Shown here piece by piece: positions 45,724 to 55,502 of a DNA stretch of 64,000 bases (position 1 is its first letter; every line of letters starts with the position of its first letter). Position numbers and translations under genes: made by a program. A model generated the notes under the pieces. That model was given only the letters and a program-made list of their open reading frames with translations, searched no databases and was not told where the DNA came from. This DNA comes from Bisporella sp. PMI_857 (taxonomy: Eukaryota > Ascomycota > Leotiomycetes > Helotiales > Helotiaceae): the NCBI GenBank assembly GCA_021307315.1, contig JAJSPD010000048.1, positions 186,001 through 250,000 of the forward strand, in the 5' to 3' direction.

Positions 45724-46829
45724 ATGGCATCAAAGAAGATAATCGTTGTGTTCGGTGCGACAGGCAACCAAGGTGGATCTGTAGTTCAGACCCTCCTCAA
45801 GGATCCTGAATATGAGGTTAGAGCCATTACTCGAGATACATCCAAACCGGCTGCAGCTGCGCTAGCTGAGAAAGGAGCTATCGTGTTGAAGGTAAGTTCA
45901 GTTAACGTGCCTGGTCTCCTGAAAAGAATGTAATATAACAAATATCTAACACAGAGTAGGCGGATCTCGATGACAAGGAATCGCTTCGAGTAGTGCTTAA
46001 GGATGCCTATGGCGTTTTCGCGGTAACAAATTTCATGGATAGCTTTGATGTGGAGCGGGAAATTCAGCAGGGCAAGAATGTTGCTGATATTGCCAAGGTA
46101 CTGCCGTAGAATATTTCTGAGCAACACTAAGCTAACAGCAAAGGAACTGAGCATCCAGCACTTGATCTGGAGTACCTTGCCGCATGTCTCAAAGGGTAAG
46201 CAGCCTATCTAGATCCCAAAGCCTCGAAAATTAGTAGACTTAATCGTAAACTAGTCTCGGGAGGCAAGTACACTAAAGTTGTACATTTTGATAGCAAGGC
46301 GATTGTTGAGGAGTACATCAACTTCCTGGGAATACCGGCAACATTTATCGTACTGGGAGCGTTTATGGAATCCTTGCCATTCTTTTTGATACCATCAGCC
46401 ACGGGGCACAGGCTCTTCTTACCACTCTCAGGCACCACACAACTTCCTCTGATTTCCGCTAAGAAAGACATTGGAAAGTATGTGCAAGCTATTCTGCACA
46501 AGCGCTCCCAAGTTCTTGGACAAAACATCATGGTTTCAGAGGCATCATACTCAATGGAAGAGATAGCTCAGATCTTACGGGATGACGGCGGAGTAGACAT
46601 TGTTTTTGAAAGTCCCGAGCCGAGTGTGTATAAGGCGACCTTGGAAGCTGGCTCCGGTCTGCCACAATGGTTCATCGAAGATATGGATGAGCTTATGAAG
46701 TTCGGCGAGGAGTTTGGCTTATATCCCACTGATCTAAGCAGTGGACATGCACTCCTCGAGGAGAAGCTGGAGACGTTTAGAGAGTGGGCCCGCGGGGATG
46801 GTCCGGCAGCTTTAAGAAAGCCGAGGTAG
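45724..46829 (+). CDS. NmrA-like NAD(P)-binding protein
   Basis: Four exons, 45724-45891, 45960-46097, 46144-46195 and 46255-46829, for 310 residues. The Rossmann motif VVFGATGNQGGSV is at residues 8-20, followed by VRAITRDTSK, ADLDDKESL and GVFAVTNFMD. IQHLIWSTLPHVSK falls on the 52-nt third exon and SGGKYTKVVHFDSKA opens the last one. Family members sense the NAD(P)/NAD(P)H state or act as reductases; NmrA itself restrains a GATA factor in nitrogen control, but this copy need not. No catalytic YxxxK is seen, as usual for NmrA-like proteins. Cytosolic. No operon-like neighbour. Confidence 0.92.
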
Positions 46830-47938
46830 ATACCACGGGTCATTATCTGATGTATCATTTGAACGATCTTGTTCCATAGCTATATGAGCTTTCCCCAAAG
46901 ACATATGTGTCGGCATCACGTGCTGTAGGCTTAAAACCCATCGACCTGGGATATCTCGTTCGGTTCCGACGGTCCGGTATTTGTTGAAATGCGACGCGCA
47001 ACAAAATAACCATTGGATCTCATGATTGGATAAATGGAAACATTATGATTGGGCCAGAAAATAATCCATTTTCTGCTTCCGTCAACGGGTTGTCTCCATC
47101 TGGGAAGTCGGTGGGCGACACATATTGTTTTTTCTATAGTCGTTAGGTGGACCAATCACGGTAATCATCGTCTCTCAATGTAGTTTTAAAGGTCTGCATA
47201 ACCACGCATGCATATCAGGGTAGAGCCCGATTTCTCTGAGAGTAGACGATGCAACTCATGGAGCACAGGCTTTATGCTTGGGCTGCAGAAAGAGCCTCTG
47301 ACATTCTCCAAACCTGATAATGTGCTCGCCGTTTTTATTTAAACATAGAACTGCCAGTAGAATATTGTCATGGATCCGGTGAGCGTCGTAAGTTCGTCAG
47401 TTTGAAGATGCAAAAGAGAACAATTCCTATCTCCGCATAAACCTACAGATTGGCATACATTGGTGCTTTTGCGCGTGCAAGTCAATCTGGAATATCCATG
47501 GTCTGAATAATTGTGTTACTATAGCATTGAGATTTGGTACTACAAGCAACGCTACAAGGACTGTGATTGCATACTTCGGCCAATCTTGCCCTGGCAAATA
47601 TGATGTTGCAATGTGTGAATTTGAAAGGACGGAGAGGATATCATTTGCAAAGCATAGGCGTGCATCAGCAGGGTCAAGTGAAGCGCTGGGTGAACAAGGT
47701 GGTATGGATGCCACAGAAAGGTGAACTTCATTTCCGAACTCTGATTCATTCCTCAGGCATCAAGATTCTCAGCCTTGCTTGCCTGCCAACTCTCAGGCCC
47801 CCAATCACGCTAAAAATTTAGCGCACTCGGAGGGCTACTTAAGAAAATCCTCCCTTCCAAATTTTCTGCTCTTCATCTTAGTGGTACGTTCTCAAAACCA
47901 ACCCTATCTTTGGGGAAACCTGCTAACAACAGCTTAGC
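46830..47938. other. Intergenic, with a possible leader exon at its end
   Basis: About 1.1 kb. A minus-strand ORF at 47427-47714 has a hydrophobic stretch (YAITVLVALLVVPNLNAIV) but no other support. The last 90 bp hold a candidate promoter and leader exon for the tiny gene at 47939: a 5' segment ending at 47883 and an intron 47884-47937 (GTACGT, branch CTGCTAAC, acceptor TTAG). Confidence 0.4.
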
Positions 47939-48210
47939 ATGGGTTTTACGCATATCAGTGGTACGTTCTCTGTCATCACCTTCTATGGTAATCACTAACG
48001 TTCCTTGCAGAGGATTCGTCCGAGATGTAAGTTTGCGGTCACAATTTTGGGAAAGTAGGGGTACTGACTGGTGGCAGTGCGTTTTTGCTAGTTGAAAACT
48101 ATAACCATGACCGCTCCAGATGTGCTTCGGCGTGTCTGGGAATCTTTGGAACACACTCTCGAAAGAGAAACTTTTTTTTCATTACGGATGGTCCTTGTGG
48201 AGCGTCGTGA
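47939..48210 (+). CDS. Tiny multi-intron gene (56 residues), hypothetical
   Basis: Three consecutive, well-formed introns lie within 200 bp: 47884-47937 (GTACGT, CTGCTAAC, TTAG), 47961-48010 (GTACGT, ATCACTAACG, TTGCAG) and 48027-48077 (GTAAGT, TACTGACT, GGCAG). Splicing them leaves ATG 47939-47960, a 16-nt exon 48011-48026 and 48078-48210, one open frame starting MGFTHISEDSSEIAFLLVEN and ending DGPCGAS. The splice signals are much better than chance; the protein is unrecognised and the reading frame choice is inferred. It could instead be a spliced non-coding RNA. No signal peptide. Confidence 0.42.
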
Positions 48211-48403
48211 AGAAGAAACCAGGAAGCATACTCAGTATTAGCACTGAAGTAGTCATAGCTGTAAATATCTGATTAGTTGAGCCTTTGAAGAGGAATTCTG
48301 TGCTGTGATCGTAGGGTAAATAAAATGGTCTTAGGGGGCAAGGGACGCGTCCATCAACGCGACTGTGGATGATGCAGCCTACTAGGATGAAAACATCTCC
48401 CAC

Positions 48404-48587
48404 TGACAGAAATAGGGTGTATTAGGCAGGGAATGGATGAGAGGATCAGTGAAGGTATCACAGCGATTGTATTCAGGCTTGTTTTGAGTGTTACAGATGA
48501 TGATTATCTACAGTTCTCAGCCGTAAATATATACGTGGCAGGTATGCCCTAGCTCCTTGGCCTACTTACGTAAGCCGATTCCTGACA
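48404..48587. mobile_element. Solo LTR, family A, longer copy (184 bp)
   Basis: Starts TGACAGAAATAGG and ends ATTCCTGACA, flanked by the 5-bp duplication CCCAC (48399-48403 and 48588-48592). Its last 39 bp are nearly identical to the end of the copy at 9458-9600, and an internal GGTATCAC..CGAT block is also shared. It ends 33 bp before the start codon of the reductase gene at 48621. Confidence 0.88.
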
Positions 48588-48620
48588 CCCACCTTAACGG
48601 CGCATCATCACAATACCACA

Positions 48621-49675
48621 ATGGCAAGAACGGCACTCATCACAGGAGCCACTGGCCTTCTAGGCAGACAAGTAGTTAAGGCATTTGAATCTGCGGGCTG
48701 GACAGTTGTTGGCACAGGCTTCACTCGTGCGAAGCCGCCCTCAATCCTGAGGCTTGATCTTGGGTCTCCAGCCGACGTCGCAAAAGCTCTTGACGAGATC
48801 AAGTAAGCTTCTATTCCTCCATCTGCAATCATTAGCCACTCCTGACGTATTAAAGGCCACAGGTAGTGGTACATTGCGCAGCGAACCGCTTCCCAGACAA
48901 ATGCGACAGCGACCCTGAAGGCACTCGCGCACTGAACATCGCGGCCTCAGGATCTCTCGCTTCCCTGTCCGCCGCCCGCGATATCCTCCTCATTTATATC
49001 TCTACAGACTATGTCTTTCCTGGTATCCAAGGTCAATCGCCATACGAGGTCTCTGCCACCCCAAGCCCACCGAATCTATACGGTGAGACGAAACATGAAG
49101 GAGAAAAGGCGGTGCTGGCTGCATATACAGCGGCGGGAAAAGAGGGCCACGGCGTGGTGCTGAGGGTGCCGGTGCTGTACGGCGAGGCCGAGCAACCAAG
49201 TGAGAGCGCTGTCAATGTGCTGATGGACGCAGTGTGGAAAAGCCAGGAGGCAACGGTGAAGATGGATCACTGGGCTCTACGATATCCTACCAACACAGAA
49301 GATGTGGGACGTGTGAGCAAAGGTATGCAGCTCCTCCTTCCCTTTTCCCTTTCGCTGTCTCATACTAACTCGTGCCCAGATCTCGCAACTAAATATTTGG
49401 GGACGGAGGATAAAAAGAGTCTACCACAGATCCTACATTTCTCATCAGAGGATAAATATACAAAGTATGAGATCTGCGAGCTGTTCGCTGAGATCATGGG
49501 GTTGCCGCTGGAGAAGATGGAGGCTAATACTGAGGGGAATGATCCGAATGCGAGTGTGCAGAGACCGTATGATTGTCACTTGAGCAGCCAGGCGTTGAGA
49601 GATTTGGGCATCCCTACGAGTACCATTGATTTTGTGGGCTGGTGGAGGAGGGAGGCGAGGGCTTATAGGAAGTGA
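48621..49675 (+). CDS. RmlD-like reductase / MAT2B-type protein
   Basis: Three exons, 48621-48802, 48856-49322 and 49380-49675, for 314 residues. Rossmann motif ITGATGLLGRQV (7-18), then PQVVVHCAANRFPDKCDSDP, LIYISTDYVFPG and the SDR pair Tyr-x-x-x-Lys in LYGETKHEGE. RVPVLYGEAE and HFSSEDKYTKYE complete the RmlD substrate-binding pattern. The family covers dTDP-4-dehydrorhamnose reductase and the regulatory beta subunit of methionine adenosyltransferase; the HCAANR and STDYVF motifs fit the latter, common in fungi. Cytosolic. Introns are 53 and 57 nt. Its promoter must include or abut the solo LTR. Confidence 0.9.
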
Positions 49676-50434
49676 GAGCTATAGTCGGGGCTCTGTGGAT
49701 TACGAGGCATGATTTATGAAATTTGAAGCAGTAATGCATACTAAAGGGGCTTCTAATTGACCGCTATAGTGGTTGACGAGAAGTATAATACTCCCCAATG
49801 AGTACGGCTACGTAGACTATCGCAACATATGCGGCTGCCAGAGAGTATGTAATTCCTTATAGACAACTCCTTGCTCAAAAGCACGACTAGTGGTACTAAA
49901 AAGTGCCATATATGAGAACAGACAAAGCATCCGCACATGAAACAGCATGGCCAGCTGGCGGGCTCCTCCTTATGGCGATTTTGCTTGTTCCAGGCCCCAT
50001 CCCATCAAGCGCCAACTTCAGGGATATCTTTCTATTCGATATATGATATATAAAATGGGATAAAATCAAATTGATCTTACTAAGATGATATGTCAAGCCT
50101 GAGGAGCAAAGTTCCTGTACAAGTCTTAAGTACTGGTGACCCCTCGCTTCCGATCCCCGCGTTCCAGCAGGACGCACCCGCCGATCAACAGGCCCTGCAT
50201 CCCTGAAATGACGCTAAGAATGTGTGAGAAATTGCAGGACGATGGGTTGGTCACGATACTCCAGCGTCGTGTCTGTTTATAGAAAATAATTTACGAGCGC
50301 CGACCTCTCTCTCCTCCACCGACCCCCCTAGCCTTCCTGCCTACTATTCTGCCAGATCATGGTTCGGAGACTCTCAACACCAATATACCAACGACATCGA
50401 ACCGCGAACCAGTATTTATGAAGCAATTGGCAAG
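49676..50434. other. Intergenic plus probable 5' part of the PH-domain gene
   Basis: About 760 bp. The frame of the next gene stays open and protein-like upstream of its first ATG (reading SWFGDSQHQYTNDIEPR and TSIYEAIGK) back to a pyrimidine-rich tract ending CTGCCAG at 50354, which looks like a splice acceptor. A first exon therefore probably lies further upstream, but I could not locate it. Confidence 0.45.
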
Positions 50435-52839
50435 ATGGAGAAGGACAGGGATACCGTTTCGCCCCCTCAGAAGAAATACATGAGATACAAGTCGGTACAG
50501 AACGCTGGAAATGGAACCTCCTCTCCAGTCGTGAGCCCAGAGAAGAAATCTGATAATGAACCACCGGTTATAAGGAGTATGTCGAGGTACAGACGGCCAA
50601 AAAGGCATGATCCTGTTCTCAGCCCTCCCTTGCCTTCAGTGCCTCTCCCGCAATCACACCCTCAAATGAGTCCAACGAAGTCTGGTACGAGAAGAGTGAC
50701 GGACCCTGTGTCCAACTCCACTGGCCCGCAGAAGCAACAGCTCCCGATAAGGCATGAAACTGTCGCGGGACATAAAGCATCACCTGCCCGTCGCCGTGAG
50801 ACAGAGGAAGAGCGTGTGCAGCGCAAGGCAAGAGAGGCTCGCGTCAAGGAAGATCAGTACAAACGAGCACAGAAAGGGAAAGAGGCACAAGAACTGCAGA
50901 AAATTGAATCGGAAGCAGAGACAGCGCGGCGACTTGAAGAAGAAGCAGCACAGCTACTAGCGGAACAAAAGCGGAAGGACTTGGAGCGGCTGGAGAAAGA
51001 ACTCGAGGCTGCAGCTTTGAAGAGGGAGCCAAGTCCTCCTAAAGAGAAGCTGGGATTCTTTTCGAGAAAGCGTGGCGCCACGATGACTGCTCCGACACCT
51101 TCTCTTTCAACGTCTGCTCCTGTGACGTCTCCTCCGCTTCCCGGAAATAGAAGTGCTTCTTCATCTTCAGCACCCACAAAAGCTGACGGCAGCCCTGCTC
51201 GGACAATCAACAGCGCCGGAAAGAAAGGGATCGAGCAGGGTGGAGGTGGTATTGTGCCTCAGACAGATGCTCCAATTTCCGCCTCGAATGCTGGTGAACG
51301 AGTAAGTTTCAACAATCTAGGCAGGTACATGACCTGCGTGCTAACCTCTTTCAGCGAGTACTTATACGGTGTAAGCAATCGTCAATCACCCTTCCCATCA
51401 CACCGGAAACCACACCCATGGACCTCGTATACTCGGCTGCAAATATCATGACTCAAAACATTTCTCCTACAACAGCAATACTCCTTGAATCATATACACA
51501 ACTAGGGCTTGAACGCCGTATTCGGCGGTATGAACATATTCGAGATATTATGAACTCCTGGGACCGAGATACTCAGAACGCCCTTATCCTTGAAAACTCG
51601 GATTCTCCCAACTTCGACATCGATCTCGAGGCATCCTCTGTTCCGAAAAAAGCCCCTAAAGATGTAACGGTATTTATGTATCACTCACAAAAGCCAGGAA
51701 AGTGGAACAAGCGATATATAACACTTCTCGAATCTGGTCAAATATTCATGTCTAAAAAGAATGGCATCAAGCCGACAGATAAAGATGCACAAAGCTTATG
51801 TCATTTATCTGATTTTGATATATACACTCCTACACCCCAACAGATTCGAAAATCTCTACGGCCTCCAAAGAGGCACTGTTTCGCTGTCAAGAGTCAGCAG
51901 AGGACAACTATGTTTCTCAACACCGAAAATTTTGTACATTTTTTCTGTACAGACATGGAAGAGATAGCGCAGATATGGTATAACGCTGTACAAAGCTGGC
52001 GCAGTTATTATCTTGTAAACAAATTAGGAGAGGGCAAGACGGCGGCGAAGAATAAGACAATTGAGTTGATCAAGAGACCGAGGTCAAAAACTGGACCATC
52101 ACACAGAGTCAAGGTTTCAGTGGATGAAGACCCATATACCATTGGCTCGTTTAAGCCTCTTCTGGATATGAGTCGGTTTGACCACAAACCTGAGGCAACT
52201 GAAGATTCAGAAGAGGAGAATAGGCCACTACAAATTCCGTTCCATCTTCGGAATGGCATACCAGCGCAGCCGGTGCTACAGAGTCGGCCACCGCCTGTCA
52301 CTTACAGGCTACCACCTGAGGCAAACGAGGAAGAATTCTCATCCTCAGGTCTCCTAGGCCGGACATACTCGCAACGTCAGAAGGCACAAAGGGAGCGTGA
52401 GGAAGCCGAAAAACAAAAAATCCAGCCACCAACAGCTGAGCCATCCGCATTTGTTCCATCAGGCCATCATCGCACACAATCGGTAAAGACCACCCGAACT
52501 GGCAAACGACCTGCGACCTCAGCGGGTGCTAGCACCAGCCTTCAGCGAAATGCTACGACGAAGGAGAAGCCAAAGCCACTTCTCGACTTCACGCCTCAGT
52601 TCAAAGAAGCCCCACAATGGGACAAGACAGGGAAGGGACAAGGTGTAGCAGCCCCGGCTGGCGTGCTACATTTAGTAGAGGCGGCAACGACGCCCGAAAA
52701 TCCTCTTTTAGATATTCCTAGTAAAGCAGCAGTGTTCCGACGAGAAGTGACGACGGGGCGTCGGCCTGCGACGTCATCAGCTTCGGCGGCTTCGAGTCAA
52801 GCCGCTTTTGTGAAGGGAGGATTAGTTTCTGGGAATTGA
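50435..52839 (+). CDS. RA-PH domain scaffold protein
   Basis: Two visible exons, 50435-51301 and 51355-52839 (intron 53 nt, branch GCTAAC), at least 783 residues; the true N-terminus is likely longer (see preceding region). The first exon is disordered, then a long charged coiled coil (about residues 125-195, RRRETEEERVQRKAREAR onward). Across the junction RVLIRCKQSSITLPITPET and DLVYSAANIM form a Ras-association-type ubiquitin fold. It is followed by a PH domain (FMYHSQKPGKWNKRYITLLE to IWYNAVQSWRSYYL). The tail is Pro/Ser-rich. The layout matches MRL/Grb7-type adaptors that link Ras-like GTPases and phosphoinositides to the cortex; role in polarity inferred. Confidence 0.85.
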
Positions 52840-53435
52840 TATATTTGTGGGTTGCATCAGGATGGAGCGATGAGTTTTTATTCATTTTATGGGGTTAGGT
52901 GGGCTGTGCATTGGATATGGGGTTCTCGTATGATACCATTTTCTTCTACCCCTTCCTGTACATATTTCACGGTGTTCGGGTATGCATAGAGTGCTTCAAA
53001 TCCGAGAAATTGTCGTTAAACTGCTGGTGCGCTATAGAACGCAGAACCATCTAAGACAGGGATGCTCGCTTAGAAAAGGAGAAGATATATATCACATGCT
53101 GAAGATACACCACCAGAGGGTTCGTTTCGAAATATGGCTTTTTGAGATCACTTTAAGAGATGAGATGAATAATAGGCCCTATATCAACGAAACTTAAATG
53201 CTATTCCAGCAAGATCGCACCAGGCGCGCTTAAGCGGATGATAAAGAGCGAGGACAATACCCGACGAATCCACCAACCAAGAACTTGGGATTCACACCTC
53301 TTAAACGTCATGAAAAGTATATACAAGATACACAACGAATCTACCACCGCATCACCACTTACCTACAGACAAGCATCTAACCCAGCCAAATCATCCCCGA
53401 TGTCCTCGCAAACAGCCTCCTCCTCTATCTACAAC
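52840..53435. other. Intergenic, no gene seen
   Basis: About 600 bp between convergent genes. A plus-strand ORF beginning at 53238 is the antisense of the AA9 linker and is not a gene. Confidence 0.55.
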
Positions 53436-54538
53436 TTACAAGCATTGCGAATAAAATTGGTTGGAATAAGTACATGTCGTCCCGGCAACACAAACCGTTC
53501 CGCCCGTCCACCCCTGCCCGCCACACTGCCCATACTTGGGCACCGTGCCCGCCGCCGTAGTCGTAGCCGGCGGGGCCGTCGTGGCCGTCGTAGTCGCTCT
53601 CGACGTTGTCGTCGCAGCCGTGGTAGTGGGCCTGGTTGTGGCGGTGGTACCCGCCGCCGTCGTGGTCGGAACCGCGCCGCCGCCGCCGGATTGCCCCGCC
53701 CACACCGACGGCCCCGGAACCGTGTACGTCGAGAACTGGTTGTAGATGTTGACGGTGTAGCCCTGCTCGTCGCCCTTGATGAAGCCGGGGATGGCCACCA
53801 GCGGCGAGGGCACCCCCGTCCCGCCGTTCGTCACCGTGATCTGCGCGCAGGAGATGTAGAATTGCGGGATCCCGGCCGGGTACGGGTTGTGGATCGCGAG
53901 CTGCTGGATCCGTAGGAGGTAGTTGCCGCTTGGGAGTGAGGGCGGGATCGTGTAGGTGTATGTTGCTGATATATGGTTAGAACAGCTTTTTGAGGGAAGG
54001 GGGTGGCTTTGGGGTTCGGAAGGGCTTACAGCTTAGGTCCCAGACTGCTTGGCCGGAGGAGAAATCGGGCCCGATGTCTTTGATCTTGAACCAGACTTGT
54101 CCTGAGCCGTCGAAGTCGGCGGCTGTGCCGGGGGCTTTGGCCATGTATCTGGGGTATGTTAGACTCATATTGTTGGGTATGGCTGGGTGGGAGATGTACA
54201 TGGAAGTTGGTCCATTGTGGTACACGGCAACGTCAGAAGTGAATGTGAATGAGTCTCCAGCCTTCACAGTGATGGTCTGCGTCGATGCCCCAGAGATACC
54301 ACCAACGTTGCATCTCAAATCATTGCTAGTCAAATCGATGACGGGTGAATTATAGTTGGTATTCTGGCGGATATATTGGTACACTGTACCCTGAGTACTG
54401 CCGACCTTCAACTGCTGGAAGATATCTGCCACTCATAGTCAGTAAATGCACACAAGAGAAGCTAACATGAGTCGTACAGTGTGCAGACGCCTGTGAAGCC
54501 ACAGCCGACAATGCCACGAGGGATGTAAATGACTTCAT
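53436..54538 (-). CDS. AA9 lytic polysaccharide monooxygenase with CBM1
   Basis: Three exons on the minus strand, 54538-54478, 54425-54030 and 53965-53436, for 328 residues. The signal peptide [19 protein letters not shown] is followed by His20, which becomes the N-terminal copper-brace His of AA9; the first splice builds HYIFQQLKV. The second His is in [14 protein letters not shown] and the axial Tyr region is [18 protein letters not shown] Thr/Ala-rich linker follows, then a CBM1 ([17 protein letters not shown] to YSQCL, four Cys). The secreted enzyme oxidatively cleaves cellulose or related glucans. The linker DNA is very GC-rich and repetitive. Confidence 0.96.
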
Positions 54539-55502
54539 GATGAAGCAAGAAGCTCTTTGTATGAAACAGCCTAGAGAGAGAATGGATGAGCCGAACTAAG
54601 GAAAAAAAGAAGTGCAGCTACCTCTTAATATAGCAGATCCCTTGGCGGCCACGTTCATCCATTACTCCAGATCTAGCGCTCGGAGCCCAGACGTCAATCC
54701 ATCTCATCTTGACCTCACGCGGCCCGTTGCCCACGAGTCGGCGTACCATCGCGATCAAAATTTGCTGTCAAGTGACTTTGTTTGACTGGCTGGCCAATTT
54801 TTTGGCGACGGCGGAAGTTGACGAGCTCAGACAAACGAAGGTCAGCCTCCGCAGCCTAAAATGGAATAATATCGAGAAGCTTGATTAGGAACGTGGGGAT
54901 TGCGGAGAGGATGCGAGATGTGCCGGTTGCCGGCCGGGTAATAGGGAGATTTGGCCCGCTCGGACGGAGACGAGCAAGGGGGTGACGTGATTTGCTTACT
55001 TTGACATAAAATAAGAATGCGTGCATGAATGAACTACGGATTATATAATGTGTTAAGTTTCTTGCAAAATGAAAGTTGTAACGTGCGACCTGCACGTCAA
55101 TAATCGTATCTAGCAAGGGAAAAGCTTGTCCTCCCCTGAGCCTCTTGTCCTCTTGATAGACTAATGTCTAGAAATCTTCAAACTAAGCAATTATTAGCAA
55201 AGGCGGATCCATTGCTCCTTCAGCTTGCCCTCTCTTAGCATGTCGATTGCCTTCCCATGCATGAAGCCATGCATGTAACGCCTAATTATCAACGTGTCAG
55301 CTATTGAACCTACCTGAAGGAGTCAAAAAAGGGCGTCTGAATTTCACTCATGGAGTAGAAAGGCTAAAAATGGAAGCTTTTTTTTCAGTTTGGTGGGCGA
55401 TACACAATTTCCGATAAATTTATCATTCTCTCCATAAGGTCTGATCGAATACGGAACGTCTCCTCCAAAGAAAACACATACTATAAACTTGCTGTTAGAA
55501 AA
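54539..55502. other. Intergenic, AA9 promoter side
   Basis: About 960 bp. A TATA-like CTATATTAAG (gene sense, near 54624-54633) lies about 90 bp before the AA9 start. No gene is supported in the remainder; a minus ORF at 54856-55116 has no motif. Confidence 0.45.

Noticed and set aside
53238..53915. 225-codon plus-strand ORF rich in Arg
   Set aside because: Antisense of the GC-rich Thr/Ala linker of AA9; no motif of its own.
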